Assembly (NCBI RefSeq): GCF_002149015.1
Contig: NZ_NGFO01000013.1
Coordinates: forward strand, 34,031-98,030
Source: Gordonia lacunae
Lineage (GTDB): Bacteria; Actinomycetota; Actinomycetes; Mycobacteriales; Mycobacteriaceae
Direction of reading: 5' to 3'
DNA length: 64,000 bases
Below the pieces are notes generated by a model. The model was not told where the DNA came from, did no database searches, and saw only the letters and a list, made by a program, of their open reading frames with translations. Positions 53,536 to 62,596 of this stretch are shown here, in pieces. Made by a program: the position numbers and the translations under genes. Within the stretch, counting starts at the first letter, position 1; each line of letters opens with the position of its first letter.

Positions 53536-54663
53536 GTGGTCCACCGACGCACGACGAAGCGGGCGCTCGCGGTGCTCCTGACCGCGATCGCCGTCGTCCT
53601 GCCGTGCCTGGCCGGGTGTGCGCGTACCCCCGATCCGGGACCTCCCCAGTCGACCCAGTCGCACCGTGCATCGACCACCCCGACGGGTCTGCTGCTCGAT
53701 GGAAAACCCTGGTGGCCTGCGGGTTTCAATGCCTATCAGCTCAGTACCGACTGGTCGGTCAACCGGGGGTGCGGTGCCCAGGTGGACGCCGACGGTTACT
53801 TCGCCAAACTCCCGCCTCGCGCCCTCACGAGGTTCAACCTGTACTCGGTCTTCGCCGTCGACAAGCGCAGCGGCCTGCTCGACTTCGGTCCGATCGACCG
53901 GGTCTTCGAGGCCGCGGCCCGGCACCGTCAGATGGTGTTGCCCGTGCTCACCGGAGGGTCGGGGGACTGTGAGGACGAGCGATTCAAGGAGCGCGACTTC
54001 TACGTCGACGGGTGGCGTACCGAGCAGCGGGTCGGCGGACTGTCCTACGCCGAGTGGGTCGAGCTCGCGGTGACGCGGTGGCACGACGAGCCGTCCATCG
54101 CCGGCTGGGAACTCGTCGGCGAACCCGAGGCGAGCGAGTGCGGCGCCACCTCCTGCGACTGGCGGGATCGCACCTGTCCCGACGACGCCACGGCGGTGCT
54201 GAAGTCGTTCTTCGACCGGGCCGGGGCCCATCTGCGGACCTTCGACGCCGATCGGCCGATCTTCTCGGGTCTGGTGGGCGGCGACCAGTGCGGCCTCGCG
54301 GGTGGCGGGTTCACCGAGGTCGGACGCTCGACCGGCCTGGACGTGCTCGACTTCCACGACTACCGCTCCGACGTGGACCCCGAGTCCGGCCCGGCGGGTA
54401 GCAATCTGCGCGCGCGTCTCGAGCAGGCGCATGCCCTCGGGAAACCGCTCGTGGTCAACGAGATCGGCATCCACGCCGGCTCGTGCCGATCGGTGGCGAG
54501 CCGGGCCCAGCAGTTCGAGACCATCATCGCGCGCCATCGTGCCGCCGGGGTCGCCGGCGCCCTGCTGTGGTCGTTCGTCCCGGATCCGCGTGGCACGCAA
54601 TGCACCTACGACATCGGACCGAACGACCCGGCGTGGAACGTGGTGCGCGAGAACGCCTCCTGA
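53536..54663 (+). CDS. GH5/cellulase-like glycoside hydrolase lipoprotein
   Basis: About 375 residues from the GTG at 53536 (a GTG at 53515 is also in frame). The signal ends in CLAGC (Cys28). A clan-A TIM-barrel glycosidase domain follows: LLLDGKPWWPAGFNAYQLST, FFDRAGAHLRTFDADRPIFS, DVLDFHDYRSD and GALLWSFVPDPRGTQCTYDI. The acid/base is probably Glu in GWELVGEPEASE, where the usual Asn before it is Gly. The nucleophile is probably Glu in LVVNEIGIHAG. Substrate may be a beta-glucan or mannan. It converges on the polysaccharide operon ending at 54676, 12 bp away, which suggests a related role in editing the polymer. Confidence 0.82.
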   Translation: MVHRRTTKRALAVLLTAIAVVLPCLAGCARTPDPGPPQSTQSHRASTTPTGLLLDGKPWWPAGFNAYQLSTDWSVNRGCGAQVDADGYFAKLPPRALTRFNLYSVFAVDKRSGLLDFGPIDRVFEAAARHRQMVLPVLTGGSGDCEDERFKERDFYVDGWRTEQRVGGLSYAEWVELAVTRWHDEPSIAGWELVGEPEASECGATSCDWRDRTCPDDATAVLKSFFDRAGAHLRTFDADRPIFSGLVGGDQCGLAGGGFTEVGRSTGLDVLDFHDYRSDVDPESGPAGSNLRARLEQAHALGKPLVVNEIGIHAGSCRSVASRAQQFETIIARHRAAGVAGALLWSFVPDPRGTQCTYDIGPNDPAWNVVRENAS

Positions 54664-54675
54664 CCGGACAGTCGG

Positions 54676-56331
54676 TCACACGAGCCGGTACAGGCGCCAG
54701 TCCGGTAGATCCGCACCCTGATTGCGCGCCTCGAGCATGAGAACACCGAGCTGGGCGCCGTTCTCGTAGATGGTCGGATAGCGCTGGTTGATCGCGTCGG
54801 CCAGTCCCCGGCCGGTCGGTGGGACGGTGAGGAAGTACTGCACGCCACCACCGACCGGGTCGTTGAGCAGCTGCGCGAAGTCGCGATCCGACGGGATGAC
54901 GAACTGGCGTGGCCGGGTCGACTGGACCACCACCGCGAAGCCGTACACGGTGTCGCACAGGACCGCTCCGTCGGGCAGGTCCATGCCGTCGAGGTACTGC
55001 GCGAGCGCCCGCTCGGTGGAGAACGACCGGACGATCCGCTGTTCGTCGAGGTACTTCTGGTCCACCGAGTCCGGACGCGGATCGACCACCGACCCGAGCG
55101 CGAACTCCTGCGGCGCGTACTTCGGCGATGTCATCCCGACGGCGGTGACCGGGATCGCGGTGGCCACCACCACGATCACGATGGTCGCGGCGATCTTGTA
55201 CCCCCACCGCGACGCATAGGGGCGCGGCAGCAGGATGTCGGCGTGGGCTCCCTCTCGCCGCATCGGGACCTGTCGCCGGAGCGGGATCGACATCAGGGCG
55301 ACGACGGCCGCGAGCAGGATGACCGTCATGTAGAAGCGCAGGAAGCCGAAGGTCGAGCCGCGCGAATAGCCGAACACCTGGAAGGCGAGCACCGCCAGGA
55401 TCAGGAGCGCAGGCAACAGCGGGGTGAGCCGGTGGCGCCGGGCGCGCACGCCGATCAGCCCGACGATCAGTACCGGCAACAACGGGGCGAGGATGAACAT
55501 CTCCGTCATCGAGAACCTGATCGCGTCCCCGGTCGTCGACGAGCCGCTACCACCGGACTGCGCGATGATCGCGGCGTTGCCGTACTCGGAGGTGAACTGC
55601 GCGAAGGCGTCCCCGGTGATCAGCCATCCGGCCGCCGCCCAGGCCAGGAAGGCCAGCGCACTGGGGGCCAGGATCAGGGTGATGTCGAGCAGCGTGCGCG
55701 ACACCCGTTTTCGACGGTCGCGGCGCGAGTAGGTCACCCAGCCCACGACGAACGCCGCGGCGAGTGCGGCGGCTCCGCCGTCGTAGCGGGTGAGGTACGA
55801 CAGCCCGAGCGCGATGCCGGCGACGACGAGTTCGTGGACGTCGTCGGAGGAGACCCACCGGATCAGCCGACGGGAGGCCCACGCGAGGAAGAAGAGGTAC
55901 GGCGCCTCGCTCATCCCGTTGGCGGCGTAGAGGACGATCATCGGGTTGATCGCGTAGAAGACGGTGAACGTACCTGCCACCAGCGGCCGCAGGCCCTGGT
56001 CGCGCGCGATGCCCGACGCCTGGACCACCGAGCCGGCCATGAACGCCGACGACATGATCACGGCCGAGAGCGCCTGCGTGGTCATCTCCGGAATCCAGGG
56101 GGTGAGCGCGGTCAGGGGCAGCTGGACGATGGCGGTGAGCGGGGTGAAGACGAAGCCGATCGCGGCCAGATGCGGTGTCCGGCTGAACAGGACGCTCTGT
56201 GCCGACTGGACCCTCGACAGCGCGTCACCGAAGAACAGCTGCACCTCGGCGGCGAGGTAGACGCCGATCACGAGATACGGAATCCACGTCGCGAGGAAGA
56301 TGAGCACCGAGGCCGGGACGCGGCGGGTCAC
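54676..56331 (-). CDS. Polytopic GT-C-like membrane protein
   Basis: A 551-residue protein from the GTG at 56331, overlapping the GT2 stop by four bases. It has about ten membrane segments with FTVFYAINPMIVLYAANGMS and EAPYLFFLAWASRRLI, a GMSEAP motif found in actinobacterial GT-C mannosyl/arabinosyltransferase-like proteins, and TRYDGGAAALAAAFVVGW (a DG pair after the second block). A C-terminal extracytoplasmic part holds DLPDGAVLCDTVYGFAVV and RQFVIPSDRDFAQLL. It probably uses a polyprenyl-phosphate sugar to modify or extend an exported glycan, but no GT family assignment is certain. Last gene of the 61.5-54.7 kb operon. Confidence 0.75.
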   Translation of the reverse strand: MTRRVPASVLIFLATWIPYLVIGVYLAAEVQLFFGDALSRVQSAQSVLFSRTPHLAAIGFVFTPLTAIVQLPLTALTPWIPEMTTQALSAVIMSSAFMAGSVVQASGIARDQGLRPLVAGTFTVFYAINPMIVLYAANGMSEAPYLFFLAWASRRLIRWVSSDDVHELVVAGIALGLSYLTRYDGGAAALAAAFVVGWVTYSRRDRRKRVSRTLLDITLILAPSALAFLAWAAAGWLITGDAFAQFTSEYGNAAIIAQSGGSGSSTTGDAIRFSMTEMFILAPLLPVLIVGLIGVRARRHRLTPLLPALLILAVLAFQVFGYSRGSTFGFLRFYMTVILLAAVVALMSIPLRRQVPMRREGAHADILLPRPYASRWGYKIAATIVIVVVATAIPVTAVGMTSPKYAPQEFALGSVVDPRPDSVDQKYLDEQRIVRSFSTERALAQYLDGMDLPDGAVLCDTVYGFAVVVQSTRPRQFVIPSDRDFAQLLNDPVGGGVQYFLTVPPTGRGLADAINQRYPTIYENGAQLGVLMLEARNQGADLPDWRLYRLV

Positions 56332-57926
56332 GTCGGCTCCGGCTTCTCGGACTCGTCCGCGGGTTCCGGCGAACTGCTGGTCGACAGGCCGTGGAAGGTC
56401 TTCTCCCAGTAGGACGGATTGACCAGGATCTGCCACATGCCCTTGATCGCGGCGACGCTCATCATCAGCCAGTACAGCGGGATCAGGAGCGCCGAGCCGA
56501 GCAGCTCGCTGCGGTCGTCCTCGCGGATCGCGACGAGGTTCATGTACAGCGCGGCACCGTTGCCCAGCAACAGCGAGATGAGCGACAGGTAGTAGATGGG
56601 CCCGGGGAACAGCTCGGTGACGACCGGTGGCTGTCCGCCGATCCACAGCGCCAGGATCAGCCAGAAGACCATGTTCAGACAGGCGATGACCGGCGTCCCG
56701 GCGATCAGCAACGTGAAACGCGCGAACGCGACGGGCCCGAGGATGTGCCACAGCTTGACCGGATGACGCATGTGGACGAGCCACGTCTGCATGTAGCCCT
56801 TGTACCAACGGGATCGCTGGCGGACCCAGTTGATGGCGTCGACGTTGGCCTCTTCCATCGTGACCGAGTCGAGCACGAGGGTGCGATATCCGTGGTCGGC
56901 GATGCGGACACCGAGGTCGGCGTCCTCGGTCACGTTGTACGGGTCCCAGGCGCCGATGGTGTCGAGGACATCGCGCCTGAAGTGATTCGACGTGCCGCCC
57001 AACGGGATCGGCGCCCGGCTGACCATCATGCCGGGGAGCAGGAACCCGAACCAGATGCCGTAGTCGGCGGTGAACCACTCGGTGAGCATGTTGTCGCGCA
57101 CGTTGTGGAAGCTCAGCTTCCCCTGGACGCAGACCACCGAGTCGTCGCCGGAGTTGTTGAGCACGTGGACCGCCCGACGCAGCTGCAGCGGGTCGGGCTT
57201 GTCCTCGGCGTCGAAGATCGTGACGATGTCGCCGGTCGCGAAGTGCATGCCGTAGTTGCACGCCTTGGGCTTGGTCCGCGGCTGGGCCGGCGGTGTCAGG
57301 ACGACCGTGACGATCCCGTTCTCCTCGACCCCGCGCGCCGCCTCGATCGTCGGCTCGTCGTCCTCCTCCAGGAGCAACAGGACCTGCAGCTTGTCCCGCG
57401 GGTACTCGATCGTCTCCATCGCGGCCACCAGTTGCCCCACCACTTCCGGCTCGCCGTAGGCGGGGACGAACACGGTGTAGGCGGGCAACTCGTCGTCCGG
57501 GATGGACCGGGCCTCCTCGTCGGAGACCTGAATGGCGCCGTTGACCAGTCCGCGCCGGAAGATCACCAGGCGGTCGGCGATCGTGACCACGTACCCGACG
57601 ATGGCGATCGACACCAGGGTCGCGCAGGTGCCGACCGGTTCGATCACCATCGCGACGGCGATGATGCCGAGCAGCGTGAAGCCGATGATCTTCTGTATTC
57701 GGCTGAAGGCCACCGAGGCCGACATGTCCTCGTCGGCGTTGCGCAGCCGGTTGACGGCGTCTTCGAGGGCCTGCGCGCGATAGTCCGGGTCGGCGAGCAA
57801 CTCCGGCACCGGGCGCGTCGGCCGTGTACCGCGCGCGACTCCCGGCGCGTCGGCATCGCTGCCGGCGCCGGTGTTGTTCGGCCCGGTGTTGTTCGGCCCG
57901 GTGCTGTTCGCCTCGTCGATGCTCAT
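56328..57926 (-). CDS. Cellulose-synthase-like GT2 membrane glycosyltransferase
   Basis: A 532-residue processive-type GT2. An N-terminal cytoplasmic arm with TGPNNTG repeats precedes two membrane segments (residues 80-120), the GT-A domain and several C-terminal segments. Catalytic motifs: DAED at 239-242, TEDAD at 333-337 and QRSRW at 370-374, the D, D, D, QxxRW set of processive synthases such as BcsA. PAYTVFVPAYGEPEVVGQLV starts the nucleotide-sugar fold. No PilZ domain. It probably polymerises and exports a beta-linked glycan with the BcsB-like protein encoded upstream. The ATG overlaps the upstream stop by four bases. Confidence 0.9.
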   Translation of the reverse strand: MSIDEANSTGPNNTGPNNTGAGSDADAPGVARGTRPTRPVPELLADPDYRAQALEDAVNRLRNADEDMSASVAFSRIQKIIGFTLLGIIAVAMVIEPVGTCATLVSIAIVGYVVTIADRLVIFRRGLVNGAIQVSDEEARSIPDDELPAYTVFVPAYGEPEVVGQLVAAMETIEYPRDKLQVLLLLEEDDEPTIEAARGVEENGIVTVVLTPPAQPRTKPKACNYGMHFATGDIVTIFDAEDKPDPLQLRRAVHVLNNSGDDSVVCVQGKLSFHNVRDNMLTEWFTADYGIWFGFLLPGMMVSRAPIPLGGTSNHFRRDVLDTIGAWDPYNVTEDADLGVRIADHGYRTLVLDSVTMEEANVDAINWVRQRSRWYKGYMQTWLVHMRHPVKLWHILGPVAFARFTLLIAGTPVIACLNMVFWLILALWIGGQPPVVTELFPGPIYYLSLISLLLGNGAALYMNLVAIREDDRSELLGSALLIPLYWLMMSVAAIKGMWQILVNPSYWEKTFHGLSTSSSPEPADESEKPEPT

Positions 57927-59533
57927 CGCGCCGGCCCTACCCCGGCGCCGAGCTGGGAGCGGATGAGTCCGCCGGCCAGCCCCACGAGCAGGTCCCGGTC
58001 CTTGAGCTGCGGGTCGGTGTCCAGCAACACCGAGTTCCCCCGCAACAGGATCGCCATCAGCGAGTTCATGTTCGCCAGGATGGTGATGCGCGGTTCCGGG
58101 AAATAGGCCTCGGGCTCGTGGTTGTCGACCGCCCACAGCATGATCTGCTGCGTGCGGTTGCCGTTGTTCCACCGCCACGACAACACCGTGTAGGTGAGAT
58201 AACGCTCGTCGTCGACCACGCTCCACAGGCGACCGCGCACCCCGTTCGACAGGTCGACCTCGACGGGCAGGCTCGACCGCTCGTCGGACAGGTCGTACCG
58301 GAAGATGTCCGGGTAGACGTCGAGGACCAGCGGTCGCCTGCTGTCGACACTGTCGACGACCACCCGTCGGGGGCGGGCGAACTTGTCGAAGGCGCGGTTT
58401 CCCCGCGTCTGCAGCATGACCTGCCGGATCAGCACCGAGCCCGGTCCGTAGAGACGAGAGACCCAGCCGTAGGCGCCGACGGACTCCTGCCGCCAGCCGG
58501 GTGGGACCACCAGCGGCTCACCGATGCCCAGCTGCGCATACCGGTTGCTCTGATAGATGCTGCCGACCGGCGGGGTGGGGCACAGCGCCAGCAGGATCGC
58601 CACGAGGAGCACCACCAGACCGGGGCGACCCACGAACGCGACCTTCGGCGGACTGATCTGGCCGGCGACCGGCGGCGCCCACCGTCGTCCGCCTCGACGC
58701 CGGTAGTCGACGAGCATGTACGCCGACGTCGCGAGCGCGGCGATCAACGCCGGATACGGCACCACCACGTTCCGGGGCGCGTCGAGGGCGGCGAAGACGA
58801 ACAACGCGACCAGCCCGACCCCGCCGGCCAGCAACGCCGCCAACAGCTTCCGGCGCCAGGTCCGGCCCACGGCGATGGCGGTCGCACCGACGGCCATCAG
58901 CACCAGGACGAAGCCCGCGGCCAGCGAGGTGCCGCCCATCAGGAGCACCGTCGCGCGGACCGGGGGCGGGAAGATCAGGACGAACAGCAACCACACCCAC
59001 CGGTAGCGCGCCACCGGTCGCAGGCCGAACAGCATGACCGCCGCCCCGAAGACGAACAGCCACAACGCGAGCAGATCCATGTGGGTCGTCAGATAGGCGC
59101 GCGCATACCGCGGATTGACCAGATACTTCATGGCCAGCGCCAGGATCAGCACCACCATGCCGACGATGACATCGGTCTGCCGGTCGTAGATCGGCAGTTC
59201 CTCGAAGTCGCGCCACGAGACACCGATGACCGCGATCAGCGCGAGGACCACGAGCACCGGCACGTACAGGATCAGGGTCTGGGCCACGAGTTCGTCGACG
59301 ACCGCCACGACGGTGTTCCAGAACCCGAGCACCGTGCAGCCGATCAGGAACACCCACCGCAGCGCGACCATCCGCCCCGGGTGGTCGGCGAACACCGCAG
59401 GCGGCTTCTCCGGCTTGCGGCGCGTGACGACGCCGACGAGCGTGGTGACCGCGCTCGTCGACGCAGCCGGCCCCGGGTCCGGGGTCTGCGGTTCCGGGGT
59501 CTGCGCCGCGGCCGTCGCGGAAGCCTCGGGCAC
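57923..59533 (-). CDS. Unrecognised polytopic membrane protein of the glycan operon
   Basis: A 536-residue protein from the GTG at 59533, only 5 bp after the BcsB-like stop. The first half has ten or so membrane segments, for example VALRWVFLIGCTVLGFWNTV and LLALWLFVFGAAVMLFGLRP, then an IFPPPVRATVLLMGG segment. The C-terminal 180 residues are soluble and extracytoplasmic: QESVGAYGWVSRLYGPGSVL, VDSRRPLVLDVYPDIFRYDL, YLTYTVLSWRWNNGNRTQQI. Exosortase/EpsI proteins have a similar layout (polytopic domain plus DUF3485-type tail), but the exosortase Cys/Arg/His set is not evident, so the link is only a guess. It ends in a four-base overlap with GT2. Confidence 0.6.
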   Translation of the reverse strand: MPEASATAAAQTPEPQTPDPGPAASTSAVTTLVGVVTRRKPEKPPAVFADHPGRMVALRWVFLIGCTVLGFWNTVVAVVDELVAQTLILYVPVLVVLALIAVIGVSWRDFEELPIYDRQTDVIVGMVVLILALAMKYLVNPRYARAYLTTHMDLLALWLFVFGAAVMLFGLRPVARYRWVWLLFVLIFPPPVRATVLLMGGTSLAAGFVLVLMAVGATAIAVGRTWRRKLLAALLAGGVGLVALFVFAALDAPRNVVVPYPALIAALATSAYMLVDYRRRGGRRWAPPVAGQISPPKVAFVGRPGLVVLLVAILLALCPTPPVGSIYQSNRYAQLGIGEPLVVPPGWRQESVGAYGWVSRLYGPGSVLIRQVMLQTRGNRAFDKFARPRRVVVDSVDSRRPLVLDVYPDIFRYDLSDERSSLPVEVDLSNGVRGRLWSVVDDERYLTYTVLSWRWNNGNRTQQIMLWAVDNHEPEAYFPEPRITILANMNSLMAILLRGNSVLLDTDPQLKDRDLLVGLAGGLIRSQLGAGVGPAR

Positions 59534-59538
59534 GCCGA

Positions 59539-61515
59539 TCAGCTCTCGGCGGTCCGTTGTCGGCGACGGCGCAGGACGAGGGTCGCGGCGACGGCCGCCA
59601 CCACCACGATGCCGACCCCGACGACGGCGAACGCCACCCACGACGCGCCGTCCGACGGCGATTCCGAGTCCTGGGCATCGTCATCGACCACCAGCACCGG
59701 TTCCTGCCCGGACACCTGCAGCAGGGCGTCACCGTTCAGCGACGGCCACCGATCGGGATCGGCGGCCAGCCAGTCGAGCAGGGCGTCGAGGTCGGCAGGG
59801 TCCCGGGTCGAGGTCGCGACCAGCACCGTGCGCCCGGCGTCGCGCGCCACCTGCAGCGAACCGAAGCGCACGGTCGGCGACAGCAGGACCTCGGCGCGCC
59901 GACCGTCGGGGTCGAGCACCGAGACCGTGCCGCCGTCGGCGGTCACCGGAAGCGAGAGTTCGGGCAGTCCCTGGCCGTCGGCGGCGATGACGACGGCCGG
60001 CGCGGACGCCGACATCGCCTCGTCGAGCGGCACCACGTCGACGCCGAGGCGCACCGCCGACAGTCGCTGCAGGCCGGACATCAGCGCCACGGCGCGGGCC
60101 ACATCGTCGACGTCACCGGTCGTCCAGGCCAGCGAGTTCCGCGGCATCAGGGCCTGCGGCAACGACGCGAAGCCGGACGGCGTCGGCGGGTCGGCGACCT
60201 CGGATCGCACCTCGCCGGACGAGTCCAGGCTCAGCGAACTGCGCACCCCCGTTCCACATTGTTCGCCGACGTCGCCGTGGTTGTAGGTGACGGTGACCTC
60301 GGTGTAGCGCGTGAGCAGGTCGGCGGGAACATCGACCCAGGAGTCATAACTGCCGGAGGCGTCCGCGGGCCAGGAGGCGATCACCCGGTCACCGATCGAC
60401 ACCGCGATCTGGCCGCCCATCGGAGTGTAGGTGCCCTTCAACTGCATCCGGATGTTCTTGGACGGCCGTCCCAGGCGGGTCTGGTCGATCCCGAACGAGA
60501 TGGTCGGCCAGCCCGTCGCGGAGACGCGCTGGTCTCCCACACCGAGTTCGGCGAGGGTGGTGACCTCCGGCGCGAGTTGCGGTGCGGCGAACGGCGGTCC
60601 GGCGACCGCCGCGGAGCTGACGGCGATCGACGACAGGTCGGAGGTGAGGAACTCGACCTGCGTCGCGAGGTCGTCCTCGCTGCCACCGATACGCAGCACC
60701 GGCCACCCTGCACCGCGACCCAGGCTGAGTCCGGCGGGCAGATCGGAGTTGATGATCACCTGGCGTTCCAGCGGTTCGATCTGCGTGGTGGGCGCGGCGG
60801 CGGTGCGCGGCAGCGAGTCCGTCTCGATCTCCACCGTCGCGGCGCCGTAGTTGGCGACCACCGCGGTCGCGAGCGAGACTGCCGCAGCGCCTTCGGCGGG
60901 CCGGACGTCGTCGGGCACATAGATGGTCAGCTTGCGGAGGATCGGCGGCAGGAATTCGGCGACGCTGTTCGGTTCCGCCTCCCGGCCGCCGTAGGTGGCG
61001 GTGGCGTTCTGGATGCGCAGCCCCGAGTCCGGGTCGAACAGGCACGAGCCTGCGGTGCGCAGATAGGTCCGGAGCACGATGTCGGCGGCGTTGCGCTCCA
61101 CGCGCACTCCGCGTAGTGACAGCGAGATCGGCGAGTTGACAGTCGGATTGATCGGCGTCCGGGAGATCAGCCGGTTCTCCTGCAGGACGTCGATGGTCCC
61201 ACCGGTGACGAACGCGGGATACTGCGTGACACCGCGCAACTCGGTCGGCGTGAGATTCGGCGGTACGGCGAGCGACAGGCTCACCTCGCCCTGCTGTCCC
61301 GGGAACGCGATGGTCGTCGACGAGCCGAGATCGCGAAGGCTCAGCGGCGCAGGCGGATCACCCGGCGCCGCGTCGGCCTGCGGGGACGTCCACGCCCCCA
61401 CCGAAGCGATGCCGGCCAGCAACAGGCCGGCCAGCAGTACCGCCGGCCCGCGCCGGCGCGCGCGAGATCCCGTCGCGTGAGATCCCCTCTCTTGAGATCC
61501 CAAGGACACGTGCAT
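59539..61515 (-). CDS. BcsB-like periplasmic polysaccharide synthase subunit
   Basis: A 658-residue exported protein. Signal peptide: RARRRGPAVLLAGLLLAGIA then SVGAWTSPQADAAP. A long beta-rich ectodomain follows (STTIAFPGQQGEVSLSLAVP, LTPTELRGVTQYPAFVTGGT, PISLSLRGVRVERNAADIVL, VIINSDLPAGLSLGRGAGWP, MQLKGTYTPMGGQIAVSIGD) with a pair of cysteines, then one C-terminal membrane helix (WVAFAVVGVGIVVVAAVAAT) and a basic tail. This two-lobe jelly-roll/flavodoxin-like ectodomain with a terminal helix is the design of BcsB, which guides the polymer made by BcsA. First gene of the four-gene operon. Resemblance is structural; only a profile search would confirm it. Confidence 0.75.
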   Translation of the reverse strand: MHVSLGSQERGSHATGSRARRRGPAVLLAGLLLAGIASVGAWTSPQADAAPGDPPAPLSLRDLGSSTTIAFPGQQGEVSLSLAVPPNLTPTELRGVTQYPAFVTGGTIDVLQENRLISRTPINPTVNSPISLSLRGVRVERNAADIVLRTYLRTAGSCLFDPDSGLRIQNATATYGGREAEPNSVAEFLPPILRKLTIYVPDDVRPAEGAAAVSLATAVVANYGAATVEIETDSLPRTAAAPTTQIEPLERQVIINSDLPAGLSLGRGAGWPVLRIGGSEDDLATQVEFLTSDLSSIAVSSAAVAGPPFAAPQLAPEVTTLAELGVGDQRVSATGWPTISFGIDQTRLGRPSKNIRMQLKGTYTPMGGQIAVSIGDRVIASWPADASGSYDSWVDVPADLLTRYTEVTVTYNHGDVGEQCGTGVRSSLSLDSSGEVRSEVADPPTPSGFASLPQALMPRNSLAWTTGDVDDVARAVALMSGLQRLSAVRLGVDVVPLDEAMSASAPAVVIAADGQGLPELSLPVTADGGTVSVLDPDGRRAEVLLSPTVRFGSLQVARDAGRTVLVATSTRDPADLDALLDWLAADPDRWPSLNGDALLQVSGQEPVLVVDDDAQDSESPSDGASWVAFAVVGVGIVVVAAVAATLVLRRRRQRTAES

Positions 61516-61760
61516 ATGTCACCCTTCGAGTGACCCCCGTTCCCGACCCGGTACCGCCCCGTAGGAAACCTATCGCACCAGACGAGTCGGCACATATTTT
61601 CGCTCAACCGGGCTGCCGCTTTGCCCGCGGGCCGACGGTCGGCGGCGGGCGCCCCGACGGATCGATGCCGTTTCGATTCGCGAACGACGCCCCGAACCAC
61701 CTCCCGACTCTGGGACCATGTCCTGCAGGTCGAGGAGTCCGGCGAACTCGAGGGAGCGCG

Positions 61761-62564
61761 ATGCGACAGGTTCACGCCGGCGAACACGTCGACGGCGGTG
61801 TCTACGTCGACATCGCCGACGCGACCATCTGGCACTTCACCGCCGGGGAGGCGTACGGTCCGCCGACCGTGCTGCTCCACGGGTTGTTCGCCTCGGCGTC
61901 CTCGTGGGGGACCCAGATCCCCGCGTTCCTCGACGCCGGTCGGCACCTGTTCGTGCCCGAACGGTCCGGTCACGGTCACAGTCCCGACCTCCCGGGTGAC
62001 TTCAGCCTCCAGCGGATCGTCGAACGCACGATCGTCTATCTCGAGACCGTCGTGGGGCGGCCGGCCCATCTGGTGGGGTGGGCCGACGGTGCCGCGGTCG
62101 CGCTGCTCGTCGCCCGCGAGCGTCCGGACCTGGTTCACCGGCTGGTGTTCGTCGGCGGCTACCTCAACGCCGCCGGCCGGGCCGCCGACGCCTTCATCGA
62201 CCAGGTGACGCGGCGCGACCCGGTCACGGTGGACTACCTGCGCATCTACTACGACACCACGTCACCCGACGGGCCGGAGCACTTCGACGCGGTCTTCGAC
62301 AAGGCGGTCCGGATGCTGACGACCGAACCCGAATGCGAGATCGCGGCGTTCGCCGGGGTCGAGGTGCCGACGCTCGTGGTGGTCGCCGACCGGGGCCTCG
62401 TCCGCCTCGAGCACGCGCTGGAACTCGCCCGGACGTTGCCGCGCGGACGGTTGGCGGTCCTCCCGGGCACCCACATCCTGCCGGTGGAGTCACCCGAGTT
62501 GTTCAACCCGCTCGTCCTGTCGTTCCTCGCCGCCGACCCACCGTCGGTGTGGGAGTTCGGCTGA
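61761..62564 (+). CDS. Alpha/beta hydrolase-like protein with altered nucleophile
   Basis: A 267-residue alpha/beta hydrolase fold. The oxyanion segment is PTVLLHGLFASASSWGTQIP and the GHGHSPDLPGDFS loop follows. The nucleophile elbow reads LVGWADGAAVALLVA, so the expected Ser is Ala108 (GCC at 62082-62084) where GxSxG would be GWSDG. The acid Asp (VVVADRGLVR) and His (LPGTHILPVESPE) regions remain. If real, the protein is not a serine hydrolase and may act as a binding or regulatory protein. ATG at 61761. Divergent from the glycan operon across 245 bp; no promoter motif I can name is visible there. Confidence 0.88.
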   Translation: MRQVHAGEHVDGGVYVDIADATIWHFTAGEAYGPPTVLLHGLFASASSWGTQIPAFLDAGRHLFVPERSGHGHSPDLPGDFSLQRIVERTIVYLETVVGRPAHLVGWADGAAVALLVARERPDLVHRLVFVGGYLNAAGRAADAFIDQVTRRDPVTVDYLRIYYDTTSPDGPEHFDAVFDKAVRMLTTEPECEIAAFAGVEVPTLVVVADRGLVRLEHALELARTLPRGRLAVLPGTHILPVESPELFNPLVLSFLAADPPSVWEFG

Positions 62565-62596
62565 CCCCCTTTGTCTTGAGAGAACCACACGCCCCC

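Noticed and set aside
61530..61760. N-terminal extension of the alpha/beta hydrolase from 61530
   Set aside because: The extension reads as non-protein-like sequence in the divergent promoter region; the ATG at 61761 after GAGGGAGCGCG gives a normal start.
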